A stretch of DNA of 64,000 nt from ZC4RG29 sp964521255 (GTDB lineage: Bacteria > Bacteroidota > Bacteroidia > Cytophagales > Cyclobacteriaceae). The notes beneath the pieces were generated by a model, which did no database searches, was not told the origin of the DNA, and saw nothing but the letters and a program-made list of their open reading frames with translations. Both the position numbers and the translations under genes were made by a program. The first letter of the stretch is position 1, and each line of letters starts with the position of its first letter. The stretch spans positions 5,200-69,199 of the forward strand of contig CAZFRM010000027.1 of the NCBI GenBank assembly GCA_964521255.1, in the 5' to 3' direction. Positions 1-7,681 of this stretch are shown here, piece by piece.

Positions 1-267
1 GTAGCGAAGCAGGGAATAAACCGCTTTGTTAACCTGGTAAAGATCATTGCTTTGATCGCTGGCGGCTTTTTTGAAATCAAAGACGGCTTTGTTGATGAGG
101 GTGGGATCGTATTTCTTTTTATCCCTGAGGTAAGCAATTAAAATATCTTCTTCAATGTTGCTGTTGTTTTCCCGTTCATACCAATTGCCGAGATAACGAT
201 ACTTCAATTGTTTTTGAAACAATTTGATTATCCGGTTTTGGGTATCGCGTTCGGGTTTAACGATCAT
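1..267 (-). CDS. hsdR: Type I restriction enzyme R subunit, N-terminal part (cut by window edge)
   Basis: This frame has no stop from its ATG at 267 to the window edge, so only the first 89 codons are present. The start overlaps the hsdS stop in an ATGA arrangement, the usual translational coupling in hsdMSR operons. The visible part (begins MIVKPERDTQNR, then YLGNWYERENNSNIEEDIL) matches the N-terminus of HsdR proteins, which lies just before the PD-(D/E)XK nuclease domain. The nuclease and the SF2 helicase/translocase motifs would lie beyond the window. HsdR would join HsdM and HsdS to translocate and cut unmodified DNA. The family call rests mainly on gene order plus this short N-terminus. 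Confidence 0.85.
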   Translation of the reverse strand, partial: MIVKPERDTQNRIIKLFQKQLKYRYLGNWYERENNSNIEEDILIAYLRDKKKYDPTLINKAVFDFKKAASDQSNDLYQVNKAVYSLLRY

Positions 268-1511
268 AGCAGTCTAATTTTCCCAGTAAGAAGGGTTTGC
301 ATCATTCCTTGTTTGACCGTTCTTAACTTTTCCAGTTTTGCTTCTAGAGAAATAACTTCGTCATCCATTTCTTTAAGTATGGTTGAGATAGCAACTTGCT
401 CATCAATCGGAGGAAGTGATATTTTTATTTTACCCAAGGCGCCACGAGCAATTCTTGTTCTGGTGGACCCCCCACATTTCTCACTTACAACATTCAACCA
501 ATTTTTTGTAGAGAACAGACTAATTAAAAAAAAGCGGTCTGCGGATGTTTCGGGTGGTCTAAAAATAGAAACATCAACAGATGTTATCATTCGTTGCTCC
601 TTTAAGTCCGGTACAATACAAGCTCTCCCAGCAGGTTCAGCCAATCTGCAAATTAAGATATCACCTGCTCTCACCTCCTTACACCTTAGGTATTTGAACG
701 AATCAAATGAAATATACTTTTTGGTTTCTTTCGTAATGAATGAACCCTCTCCAATGTTTCCTGTTTGAATTAACCTTACACCATCATTGGTGAGAAACTC
801 TGACTCTATCCAGTCACCATCATCAAATAATTCCTTTTTTCTTTCTGCCAATTCATGTATAGATTTTTCAACCCATGGTTCTGTAAATCCAGGAAGTCTT
901 TCTTTCCCAAAGAGCAATTCCTGCATTGCCCCTTGTTTGATGTTGCGTTTTTTGGCAATGAGTTTTTCTAAACCAGTGATGAGTGCATCCGTATCGGATA
1001 AGGCGGTGGCAATGGCGGTTTGTTCGGCTTTGGTGGGAGGACAGGCAAATGGATAACCTTCCATCTCCCATTTTTGAGTATGAACCAAGGCGGAAGCACC
1101 GTGGGCTTTATCCTCAATGTCCTTTGTTAATTGTTTTAATGAATGAAGGAAATAGTTTTTGTCAATGGCCTGTTCATTCACATTTACCTTCCATGTATGA
1201 TAATTCAATAATCCCTTAGATCCATTCCAAATATGTGGCCCAAAAGAAGTTCCTCGACTTCCAGACCAAGCAAAAAGTAGTTGCCCCTTTTCTATTTCTA
1301 ATTTCTTTTCGTAGGGGCCCTGATAGTAGTTGAAATCATCAGATCCGTTTAGGTTTTGAATTCTTATTATCGGAAGGCCTTCCTTCTTCCATTCGTATGG
1401 TTTGAAGCCTCTTCCATTGACCAGCATACACACGTCTCTAATTTTTTTAATGACCCAATCCACGGGTAAGGCTCCAACTTCGGAGTTGATGAATCCCTTA
1501 TTCAACTCCAT
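264..1511 (-). CDS. hsdS: Type I restriction-modification specificity subunit HsdS
   Basis: This 415-residue protein has the two-repeat layout of HsdS. The first target recognition domain starts near residue 16 (LPVDWVIKKIRDVC) and is followed by a conserved spacer near 157-205 (PPTKAEQTAIATALSDTD, then KQGAMQELL). The second recognition domain runs to about 365 and is followed by the matching spacer (LPPIDEQVAISTILKEMD, KQGMMQTLLTGKIRLL). HsdS sets the bipartite DNA target of the methylase and nuclease complexes. Its start overlaps the end of hsdM by 10 bp and its stop overlaps the hsdR start, so all three genes are probably co-translated. The recognition sequence cannot be read from the protein by eye. 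Both recognition domains look intact. Confidence 0.95.
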   Translation of the reverse strand: MELNKGFINSEVGALPVDWVIKKIRDVCMLVNGRGFKPYEWKKEGLPIIRIQNLNGSDDFNYYQGPYEKKLEIEKGQLLFAWSGSRGTSFGPHIWNGSKGLLNYHTWKVNVNEQAIDKNYFLHSLKQLTKDIEDKAHGASALVHTQKWEMEGYPFACPPTKAEQTAIATALSDTDALITGLEKLIAKKRNIKQGAMQELLFGKERLPGFTEPWVEKSIHELAERKKELFDDGDWIESEFLTNDGVRLIQTGNIGEGSFITKETKKYISFDSFKYLRCKEVRAGDILICRLAEPAGRACIVPDLKEQRMITSVDVSIFRPPETSADRFFLISLFSTKNWLNVVSEKCGGSTRTRIARGALGKIKISLPPIDEQVAISTILKEMDDEVISLEAKLEKLRTVKQGMMQTLLTGKIRLL

Positions 1512-3991
1512 ACAAATCCCATTTTCTTAAGATGTGCTTTTACTTTCTCTTCCATTTCACCCACTTCATAAGAAAGTTTAGGTAGAGGAGTTTCATAACG
1601 TTCCGCCAGTTCTTTGATACGCTGGGTGAGCGCCTGGCTTACTCGCTCCATTTCTGTTTTAATATCTTTCTCCATAACAGCAATCCACTTGTCGTCCACC
1701 ACCAATGTTTTTATGTCAGCTTCAGTAAGTGTTTTGTAACGTGCCAGCACTTTTGCATTCAAAGCCGCCGTATCCTCACTAAGCTTTGCCTTGGCTTTAG
1801 ATTCCAATTCTGTTAACGCCAGGTATTTATTCAATACATCAAGTTCAGTTTCCAGCTCTTCAACTTCAGCCTTCACTTTGGTTTTGTATTTGACCTTAGG
1901 TTCTGCAGCCATTTTATATTCTACAGTATCTTCAGCTTTTTCCAATTCCTTTATGCGTTTTTGTACAGAAGCTTTGTTTACTTTCTCAAGGGTTGCAAAA
2001 TATCCTTCTTCACCCGAGTGTTCTTCCACCAAAGCTTCTATCTCTGCAGCAGTGGCCTCTCGTTCCGCTTCGAGCGTTTCTATCGCCTTTTTTTCTTCCG
2101 CAAAGAACCGGTCAATAACCAACTGCGGCGGAATGAGATCACATGTCCAGCCTTTGTCTACATCCTTGCCTTGCTTGTTCTTCACCAGGATTCTGTACGG
2201 CTCTGCTTTCCAACCATCAACAGCAACCAGGTATACATCGTCCTGCATGGTTTCATTCCAGTAATTCATCAGGTGCTGGTAGATGTCGTACTTATCCAGC
2301 AGGTCTTTATCGGTATAGCTTTTTAAAATGTCTTCCGATATCTGAAAGATGACTTGCATTGGCTTTACACCGGGCTTCATGTCTTTCAGAAGTTTTGTAT
2401 TTCTTTTCTTCCAGTCGGCAAACACATCATCCATGAGCTTGCTGAAGGAAACAAAATCTTTGTGATTGAAAATAGTAGCGTTGATCTGATCGGCTGGAAT
2501 TTTCAGCATTGAATATTTTGCACGTTTGCTTTTGGAGAATAGATCATTCTTCAATGAAGGATAGACCTTCCAGTATTTCTCAAGGGCTTCAATGTCAGCA
2601 TTGGGAATATCGCCGTTCAGGTGTGCATCAATATCCTGGATGTCTTCCGGTTCCTGGCTGTCAATGTACCTCGGAATGTTCAGGTTGTAATCATTCTTCT
2701 CATCACTGATCTCTTTGAACTTAACCAGCCTGCTGTATTTTGGAATTTCAAGTTGCTTATTAAATACATCCACGATCTTATGGATGTCCTGCTCACGTAA
2801 ACGGTTTTTGTTTCCGTCTTTCATAAAACCTTTGCTGGCATCGATCATAAAAATGCCTTCACGCTTGTCTGCATTTTCTTTATCCACAACAATAATGCAG
2901 GCCGGAATGCCCGTACCGTAAAATAAGTTTGTCGGCAAACCGATGATGCCTTTGATGTATTTCTTTTCAATAAGATTTTTCCTGATCTGCCCTTCAGCGC
3001 CACCGCGAAACAAAACACCATGCGGAAGGATACAAGCACCTTTACCTGTACTTTTCAACGATCGCACAATGTGAAGGAGAAATGCATAGTCACCATTTTT
3101 CTCCGGGGGAACGCCATACCCTGTGAAGCGATGGTACTGATCATCGGAAGGATTAAACCCGTTGCTCCAGTTCACCAAGGAAAACGGCGGATTGGCGACA
3201 ACGAAGTCAAACGTTTTAAGATCATCATTCTTTTCTTTAAACAACGGATCCGATAGTGTGCTTTGTCCTTTCGTAATTTCAGCAGTAGGATGGTTATGTA
3301 AAATCATGTTCATCCGCGCCAACGCAGCCGTTGCTACATCTTTCTCCTGCCCATAGATCGTCACCGGATGTTCGGATTCATCCACTGCCTTCAGCAACAG
3401 CGAACCTGATCCACACGTAGGATCATAAATTGTCTGGCTTCTTTTTGTTGCATTGTTAATCCCGATAACCTTCGCGATTACGCGGCTTACTTCGGCAGGT
3501 GTATAAAATTGTCCTTTGCTTTTTCCGCTTTCTGTAGCGAAGTGCATCATGAGATATTCATAAGCATCGCCGAGAATATCATCACCGCTTGCGCGATTCT
3601 TACTAAAATCAAGTGCAGGGTTTTCAAAAATGGAAATCAAGTCAGTAAGCTTGTCGATCATCTCCTTGCCCTTGCCAAGCTTATCTTCATCATTGAAGTC
3701 GGCCACATCAATTACACCTTTGAGGTCGTTAGCATTAGCCAGTTTACCAATGATCTTATTGAAGCCATCACCGATCTCCTTCTTACCTTTCAGGGCAGCC
3801 ATGTCTTTGAACCCACCGCCCTTTGGTATTTCGATCAACGCGTCAGCTTTACCAGCATACTTGTCAGAAACATATTTTACGAATAACAAAGTGAGCACAT
3901 AATCCTTGTAGGTAGAAGGGTCCATACCACCCCGTAGCGCATCGCAGCCCGCCCAGATATGAGAATAGAGTTCAGATTTCTTGATAGCCAT
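1502..3991 (-). CDS. hsdM: Type I restriction-modification DNA methyltransferase subunit HsdM
   Basis: This 829-residue protein is an N6-adenine methyltransferase subunit. It starts with the HsdM N-terminal helical domain (IWAGCDALRGGMDPSTYKDYVL). SAM-binding motif I is DPTCGSGSLLLKA near residue 190, and catalytic motif IV is NPPF near 265. It is longer than the roughly 500-residue classical HsdM because of a charged, probably coiled-coil C-terminal half (about 560-800), which is known in one HsdM subgroup and may help hold the HsdS/HsdR complex. It is the first gene of the operon and overlaps hsdS by 10 bp. No frameshift is visible, so modification activity is expected. Confidence 0.96.
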   Translation of the reverse strand: MAIKKSELYSHIWAGCDALRGGMDPSTYKDYVLTLLFVKYVSDKYAGKADALIEIPKGGGFKDMAALKGKKEIGDGFNKIIGKLANANDLKGVIDVADFNDEDKLGKGKEMIDKLTDLISIFENPALDFSKNRASGDDILGDAYEYLMMHFATESGKSKGQFYTPAEVSRVIAKVIGINNATKRSQTIYDPTCGSGSLLLKAVDESEHPVTIYGQEKDVATAALARMNMILHNHPTAEITKGQSTLSDPLFKEKNDDLKTFDFVVANPPFSLVNWSNGFNPSDDQYHRFTGYGVPPEKNGDYAFLLHIVRSLKSTGKGACILPHGVLFRGGAEGQIRKNLIEKKYIKGIIGLPTNLFYGTGIPACIIVVDKENADKREGIFMIDASKGFMKDGNKNRLREQDIHKIVDVFNKQLEIPKYSRLVKFKEISDEKNDYNLNIPRYIDSQEPEDIQDIDAHLNGDIPNADIEALEKYWKVYPSLKNDLFSKSKRAKYSMLKIPADQINATIFNHKDFVSFSKLMDDVFADWKKRNTKLLKDMKPGVKPMQVIFQISEDILKSYTDKDLLDKYDIYQHLMNYWNETMQDDVYLVAVDGWKAEPYRILVKNKQGKDVDKGWTCDLIPPQLVIDRFFAEEKKAIETLEAEREATAAEIEALVEEHSGEEGYFATLEKVNKASVQKRIKELEKAEDTVEYKMAAEPKVKYKTKVKAEVEELETELDVLNKYLALTELESKAKAKLSEDTAALNAKVLARYKTLTEADIKTLVVDDKWIAVMEKDIKTEMERVSQALTQRIKELAERYETPLPKLSYEVGEMEEKVKAHLKKMGFVWS

Positions 3992-4075
3992 AGGTCGTCG
4001 GGTAAATCGAGAACAATTTTAAGGAAAGTTTGGGTCATTCTATAGACCCAGCGGATGGAAGTATCGGTTCTGGTT

Positions 4076-4172
4076 TCTTCGTAGTCACGTTCGCTCGCGC
4101 ATGCTCACGCGCAAACCACCGCTTCCGCCAGTAGTCGGACAGGCTGGATGACGGCCTTGGAGGAGGGAGGAT
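4076..4172. repeat. Dispersed repeat family B, copy 1
   Basis: This segment shares long runs with 6031-6195 and 6364-6510, including CCACCGCTTCCGCCAGTAGT followed by CGGACAGGCTGGATGACGGC. A diverged partial relative lies near 4733-4872. No coding potential is evident. It lies 85 bp upstream of hsdM, at the left edge of the repeat island. Confidence 0.75.
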
Positions 4173-4182
4173 CGGAAAAGCC

Positions 4183-4614
4183 TCAGACCCGAACCTCTTC
4201 TGTCAAATCCCTCCATTCGGGATTCAATGTATGAATCACGTCTTCTTTCCATTTTCGACTCTTGCCCTTTATGTATTTCTCCCTTTTGATTGCTTCGATG
4301 ATAGAATCGAAGGGCTCATAGTAAACTAGTGTCATGTTAAATATAAAATGGCGGGTATTTAGTTCACAGATAACGGATCACAGATCACGGCAATACTGTG
4401 ATCCGTCAACTGTGATCTGTGAACTCCTGATTTTATACTCGTCATTTTACGATTAACTTAACACTAGCTTGCCGAGATTGTATTGTGCGGAAAAACTCTT
4501 TGGATTTCTTTTGGTTCGATGCTCCCATAGTCGCGTGGGCAGATCGTTAGTAACGCCGACATATAAGGTAGTGTTACGTTCGTTGGTTAGAATATAAATC
4601 CAGGCAGAAGGCAT
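4183..4614 (-). pseudogene. GIY-YIG nuclease-family gene interrupted by a 134-bp element
   Basis: Reading down from the ATG at 4612-4614 gives a GIY-YIG N-terminus (MPSAWIYILTNERNTTLYVG, then VTNDLPTRLWEHRTK) that runs to G-K-L-V and soon hits a stop. The C-terminus of the same family resumes beyond the insert (YYEPFDSIIEAIKREKYIKG, then NPEWRDLTEEVRV) and stops at 4183-4185. Removing 4330-4463 plus one copy of the flanking 5-bp duplication joins the halves in frame as G-K-L-V-Y-Y-E and restores a protein of about 97 residues, the normal length of these small UvrC-N-like endonucleases. As it stands the gene should be inactive. Confidence 0.88.
4325..4468. mobile_element. MITE-like 134-bp inverted-repeat element with ACTAG target duplication
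   Basis: ACTAG at 4325-4329 and ACTAG at 4464-4468 flank a 134-bp insert (4330-4463). The insert has imperfect terminal inverted repeats: TGTTAA-x-ATAAAATGGCGGGTAT on the left matches the complement of the right end, AGTTAA-x-TAAAATGACGAGTAT. Inside is a second palindrome built from repeated short words (TTCACAGATAACGGATCACA on one arm, TGTGATCTGTGAAC on the other). It has no ORF. It splits a GIY-YIG gene exactly at the duplicated ACTAG, which is good evidence that it transposed. CTAG is itself palindromic, so the true duplication could be 4 or 5 bp. The transposase that moved it is not in the window. Confidence 0.82.
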
Positions 4615-5120
4615 TGCTAAAAATAGTAATGGGTAAGTGTTGAGAGCAAGAGAATGCCTTTCCTTTTTTTAATGCCGTCATTCAGAGCGGGGACTTGTGT
4701 GGTGGGTACTGTGCGGAGCAATGAATCCCAATTCGAACGCAGGCACTGTTTGAATTGCTCTTCGTAGTCACGTGCCTGCTAACTTGAAGGAGATCCCCTG
4801 CCTGCCACCGCTTGGGCAATAGCCAGGCAGGCAGGTTCGTCCCCCGCAAGCCGCGCACATGCCCTTAGGATGACAAGAAATTTAATTGTATGAAGTGTAT
4901 CGTTTTCCACCCCCTCCCCCCGCCAGCGGGGGACAAGTGTGTGCATGTGAATAAGTGTGTGGCTGGATGTCCTTTCAACTTTTTGTGCCGAAGGTTTTGA
5001 AACTCAGGATGAAAGCTTGATAGGAGGGTGGTTAGTTAAGACGTCTTTTAAATTTCTTTTTTCTTTTTTTAACCTCGTCATTCAGCCAGCCCCGCATGAA
5101 TCCCAATCGAACGCAGGCAT
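4615..5120. other. Non-coding repeat-rich spacer
   Basis: No convincing gene is present in these 500 bases. They hold a diverged copy of repeat B (about 4733-4872) with an inverted repeat inside it (CCTGCCTGCC at 4797-4806 and GGCAGGCAGG at 4826-4835). They also hold a GC-rich palindromic patch near 4912-4935 and a stretch resembling the common Bacteroidota intergenic motif that reads CGTCATTC. Confidence 0.6.
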
Positions 5121-5201
5121 CGTCTTAACAACTTAATCATGGCAGTCCTTTAATCCTATAAACCTGCCCGTCCGGGAGGCGGGTCACGGTTCGGACAATT
5201 G
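5121..5201. repeat. Dispersed repeat family A, copy 1 (with 21-bp palindrome)
   Basis: The unit runs from CGTCTTAACAACTTAATCAT to GGTTCGGACAATTG. It carries a 21-bp GC-rich palindromic insert at 5163-5183. Related copies are at 5905-5985, 6304-6363 and 6512-6594. It ends 2 bp from the stop codon of the toxin gene. Confidence 0.85.
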
Positions 5202-5203
5202 TA

Positions 5204-5470
5204 TTAATAATGGAACCGTGCTTGTACGATAGTTAACAGTTGATTCGGTTTGGTACCGGAGATACGATAAACTAATCGATGTTCACCTGTAATTCTTCGC
5301 GACCAATACCCGGCAAGATTTCCTTTCAAGGGTTCAGGTTTGCCGACACCTTTAAATGGATCGCGTTTTATTTCTTTGATGAGATCATTGACCTTTTGTA
5401 AGGTACCGGGATCGTTATTCTGCCAGTACAAGTAGTCGTCCCAGGCATTATCAGTAAACGCGGTCTGCAT
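5204..5470 (-). CDS. yoeB: YoeB/Txe-family mRNA interferase toxin
   Basis: This 88-residue protein matches the YoeB branch of the RelE superfamily along its whole length, with GKPEPLKG, the WSRRITGEHRLVY block and a C-terminal H-Y. The residues corresponding to E. coli YoeB catalytic residues are present: Glu46, Arg65, and the terminal His87-Tyr88 pair. It would cleave mRNA at the ribosomal A site when freed from its antitoxin. It lies 5 bp after the antitoxin gene on the same strand, the normal order. The length is normal and nothing suggests inactivation. Confidence 0.94.
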   Translation of the reverse strand: MQTAFTDNAWDDYLYWQNNDPGTLQKVNDLIKEIKRDPFKGVGKPEPLKGNLAGYWSRRITGEHRLVYRISGTKPNQLLTIVQARFHY

Positions 5471-5475
5471 GCTTA

Positions 5476-5787
5476 CTACCGGGCGGCTTTGCGTTTACTT
5501 GTCTTCTTAGAACCAGGCTTTACAGGTTTTATCTGCTCAAGCTTCAATTCTTTTATTTTCGCCTTCCCGGCTTGGTCCTGGGTAATACTCTCCATCAATC
5601 GCTTTGTATTAGAGGAGGTCGATAATAAGTGTGATGTCTCTTCCATGGCGTTGAATGCTTCCAGTGTTAAGACGACGAAGTCTTTTTTCTTAGGTCCGGT
5701 GAGCACCAGTATATCCTGCGCTTCCTGAATCTCATCCAGATGCTCTTTCATTTTTTGCCTGAAATCTGTAAAAGTTGCTGTTTTCAT
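5476..5787 (-). CDS. yefM: YefM/Phd-family antitoxin
   Basis: The N-terminus (MKTATFTDFRQKMKEHLDEI) matches the DNA-binding Phd/YefM fold, and the following stretch with VVLTLEAFNAMEET is typical of the family. Residues after about 60 should be the disordered toxin-neutralising tail. This tail ends in an unusually lysine-rich extension (KPGSKKTSKRKAAR) that standard YefM lacks. I chose the ATG at 5787, giving 103 residues, because family proteins begin at this Met; an upstream ATG at 5814 would add nine atypical residues. The complex with the toxin probably represses its own promoter just upstream. Confidence 0.9.
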   Translation of the reverse strand: MKTATFTDFRQKMKEHLDEIQEAQDILVLTGPKKKDFVVLTLEAFNAMEETSHLLSTSSNTKRLMESITQDQAGKAKIKELKLEQIKPVKPGSKKTSKRKAAR

Positions 5788-5904
5788 AGGGTTTATGCCT
5801 GCGCTATATTTCAAATATATGAATTTATTACGTACATAAATACGTACATTTTAATGAAAAAGTTCAGGCTGGATAATAGCAATAAATTAATGTATGAAGT
5901 GTAT

Positions 5905-5985
5905 CGTCTTGACAACTTAATCATGGTAATCCTTTAATCCTATGAACCTGCCCGTCCGGGAGGCGGGTCATGGTTCAGACAATTG
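5905..5985. repeat. Dispersed repeat family A, copy 2 (with 21-bp palindrome)
   Basis: This is a near-identical copy of 5121-5201 with the same 21-bp GC-rich palindrome, here at 5947-5967. It lies between the antitoxin gene and repeat B copy 2. Confidence 0.85.
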
Positions 5986-6030
5986 GTGCGCTGCGCCTTC
6001 CACGGTATCCTTCTAACGCAGGTACTGTTT

Positions 6031-6195
6031 GAATTGCTCTTCGTAGCCACGTTCGCTGCGTCTTCCACGGGATCCTTCGCTCGCACATGCTTGCCCACAA
6101 CCACCGCTTCCGCCAGTAGTCGGACAGGCTGGATGACGGCCTGGGAGGGAAGGGGAGAGGCTGATGAAGATGTCTTATAAGTTTCTTTTCTTTTC
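6031..6195. repeat. Dispersed repeat family B, copy 2
   Basis: This shares about 140 bp with 6364-6510, including GGATCCTTCGCTCGCAC, the CCGCTTCCGCCAGTAGTCGG block and GGGAGGGAAGGGGAGAGGCT. The shorter relative is at 4076-4172. Short ORFs running through it are repeat-derived and do not look like genes. Confidence 0.8.
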
Positions 6196-6241
6196 CTCCC
6201 TTTTTACACCATCATGGTGCGGATGAATTGTGCGGAGCGAA

Positions 6242-6280
6242 CCTGCTTGCCTCGCGTTTGGCATATGCATGGCAGGCAGG
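6242..6280. repeat. GC-rich inverted repeat
   Basis: CCTGCTTGCC at 6242-6251 pairs with GGCAGGCAGG at 6271-6280 with one mismatch. It resembles the palindrome at 4797-4835 and the 21-bp palindromic units in repeat A and in the second histidine kinase. Confidence 0.6.
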
Positions 6281-6303
6281 GAATCCCAATCGAACGCAGG
6301 CAT

Positions 6304-6363
6304 CGTCTTAACAACTTAATCATGGTAATCCTTGAATCCTATGAATCACGGTTCAGACAATTG
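6304..6363. repeat. Dispersed repeat family A, copy 3 (palindrome-free, empty site)
   Basis: This copy matches 5121-5201, 5905-5985 and 6512-6594 but lacks their 21-bp GC-rich palindrome. The sequence passes straight from CTATGAA to TCACGG at the 6345/6346 junction. It therefore looks like the empty version of the site that is filled in the other three copies. Confidence 0.85.
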
Positions 6364-6510
6364 GTGCACTGCGTCTTCCACGGGATCCTTCGCTCGCACG
6401 TGCCTGCCCACGACCACCGCTTCCGCCAGTAGTCGGACAGGCTGGATGACGGCCTGGGAGGGAAGGGGAGAGGCTGATGAAGAAGTCTTTTAAATTTCTT
6501 TTTCTTTATT
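6364..6510. repeat. Dispersed repeat family B, copy 3
   Basis: This segment follows repeat A copy 3 directly and matches 6031-6195 closely, with the same final stretch before a T-rich TTTTAAATTTCTTTTT. The A-B-A order at 6304-6594 suggests that A and B often travel together as a composite unit. Confidence 0.78.
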
Positions 6511-6511
6511 T

Positions 6512-6594
6512 CTCGTCTTAACAACTTAATCATGGTAATCCTTGAATCCTATAAACCTGCCCGTCCGGCAGGCGGGTCACGGTTCAGACAATTG
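6512..6594. repeat. Dispersed repeat family A, copy 4 (with 21-bp palindrome)
   Basis: This has the same core as the other copies and ends GGTTCAGACAATTG. Its 21-bp palindrome is at 6556-6576. It lies just upstream of the promoter box of the Gre-like gene. Confidence 0.85.
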
Positions 6595-6618
6595 CAGCGT
6601 TTTATAATTCATAAAGCG

Positions 6619-6626
6619 TAACTTTG
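6619..6626 (+). promoter_or_regulatory. Bacteroidota-type -7 box (TAACTTTG)
   Basis: TAACTTTG fits the TAnnTTTG -7 consensus of Bacteroidota sigma factors exactly. It lies 12 bp before the ATG at 6639, implying a very short leader. The nearest upstream TTG is the end of repeat A copy 4, about 24 bp away, which is longer than usual. Confidence 0.5.
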
Positions 6627-6638
6627 CACATTGAAAAG

Positions 6639-7100
6639 ATGCCCAATCAAATCAACATAAAAGAGTTACTCTACAACCATTGCGCGCAATACGTGGAAGA
6701 GCGGATAGCGCGCATTCAAAATGAAATCAACCTGCAACAAGAGGCTGCGAACGAAGAAACAAAGAGCAGTGCAGGTGATAAGTATGAAACGGGTCGTGCG
6801 ATGGCGCAGTTGGAAATCGAGCGGAATTTAGTTCAGTTGAAAGAAGCAGAGAAGCTTCGGTCTTTTCTCCAGTATATGGTGCGTGAGCATACCGGGGAGG
6901 TGATTGTTCCTGGTTCGTTAGTCACTACTTCAAAAGGAGTATTCTATATAGCCATCAGCCTCGGTGCTGTCACAATCGAACAACAAACTTATGTTATTGT
7001 ATCACCCGATTCACCTGTCGGGAAACTATTGCTGGGAAAACGCACGGGACAAGAAATGATGTGGAGAAATGAAGGATATGCCATTGTTTCGGTTGATTGA
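6639..7100 (+). CDS. GreA/GreB-like protein
   Basis: This 153-residue protein has an N-terminal helical hairpin (about 15-80: charged, with DKYETGRAMAQLEIERN) and a C-terminal FKBP-like domain. The latter contains VIVPGSLVTTSKG and IVSPDSPVGKLLLGKRTGQE, a close match to the SPxSPxGKALLGK block of Gre factors. Gre proteins bind the RNA polymerase secondary channel; whether this one stimulates transcript cleavage is unknown. Such Bacteroidota proteins are often misannotated as 3-oxoacyl-ACP synthase. I chose the ATG at 6639; a TTG at 6624 is in frame but overlaps the promoter box. It is monocistronic. Confidence 0.8.
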   Translation: MPNQINIKELLYNHCAQYVEERIARIQNEINLQQEAANEETKSSAGDKYETGRAMAQLEIERNLVQLKEAEKLRSFLQYMVREHTGEVIVPGSLVTTSKGVFYIAISLGAVTIEQQTYVIVSPDSPVGKLLLGKRTGQEMMWRNEGYAIVSVD

Positions 7101-7460
7101 TAAATAAGTCTCTTGACTACACTATATGGGTAAAATTTCTAAAGAAGGTTTTCCATCGCGGAGTCTGGAAGAGAAAGACCCACTACCCCTAAGTGCTCAT
7201 CATTTGTTCTTCCTCCCGTTTTTTAGCTGTAGAACATCAATAAAAAAATTATCTTTGATAAGTATCCTCTCCGCAGTGGCAGTAACATGCATGGGAATTT
7301 TTGAATGTTGATTGAATTACCTGCACCGCGATAAATGCTGGAATGAGAAATCAACGCCAGGTCGATTTATAATTAACGTGAGCAAGGCATACACCGTATC
7401 GTCTAAGCAGGAACGACTACAGGAGATTGTCGTGAAGTTGAAAAATCGATCATAACCTTG
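7101..7460. other. Intergenic region, no clear gene
   Basis: About 360 bases between the Gre-like gene and a short kinase-like fragment. A 61-codon ORF at 7126-7311 has no recognisable family and is not called. Nothing else was recognised apart from the hairpin that follows it. Confidence 0.5.
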
Positions 7461-7486
7461 GACGATTCCAGAATTTAGGAATCGTC
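7461..7486 (+). promoter_or_regulatory. Perfect 9-bp hairpin abutting a start codon
   Basis: GACGATTCC at 7461-7469 pairs perfectly with GGAATCGTC at 7478-7486 across an 8-nt loop. The second arm ends at the base before the ATG at 7487. It could be an operator for a dimeric repressor, or an RNA hairpin that blocks translation of the downstream ORF; no T-tract follows, so it is not a terminator. Confidence 0.45.
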
Positions 7487-7681
7487 ATGATGAAAAAGAG
7501 AATAGCAAAGTCAAGAGTAGTGACCAAGACTTCTGTAAAGAAAACTCAGCAAGATACCGCACTGATAACCTTAAAGCGTCAACTCAAAATTGAAGGCGCG
7601 CTTGATCGTGTGCGGAAGAAGGCGCTGATTGGCAGTACTTTCATAATCGAATTTATCTATTTAAATAAAATATCCAAATGA
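7487..7681 (+). CDS. Small basic protein or truncated sensor-protein fragment
   Basis: This 64-codon frame encodes a lysine-rich start (MMKKRIAKSRVVTKTSVKKT) followed by LKIEGALDRVRKKAL. The latter resembles the ALERVR-type linker found before GAF or kinase domains in Bacteroidota sensor proteins. After that the sequence becomes unrelated (IGSTFIIEFIYLNKISK) and ends overlapping the next ATG by 4 bp. It could be a decayed fragment of a larger sensor gene or a real small protein at the head of the kinase operon. The overlap favours translation; the abrupt loss of similarity favours decay. Confidence 0.4.
   Translation: MMKKRIAKSRVVTKTSVKKTQQDTALITLKRQLKIEGALDRVRKKALIGSTFIIEFIYLNKISK

Noticed and set aside
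4372..4438. Possible CRISPR-like array from repeated TTCACAG and GATCACAG words
   Set aside because: The words are only 7-9 bp, arranged as arms of one palindrome without regular spacers, and no cas genes are present.
5983..6533. Several 60-80-codon ORFs in the repeat island on both strands
   Set aside because: All of them run through repeats A and B, repeat the same peptide fragments, and lack conserved domains. They follow from the repeats rather than genes.
7126..7311. A 61-codon ORF downstream of the Gre-like gene
   Set aside because: It has no recognisable family and no promoter or coupling to neighbours. A hydrophobic stretch alone is not enough to call a gene.
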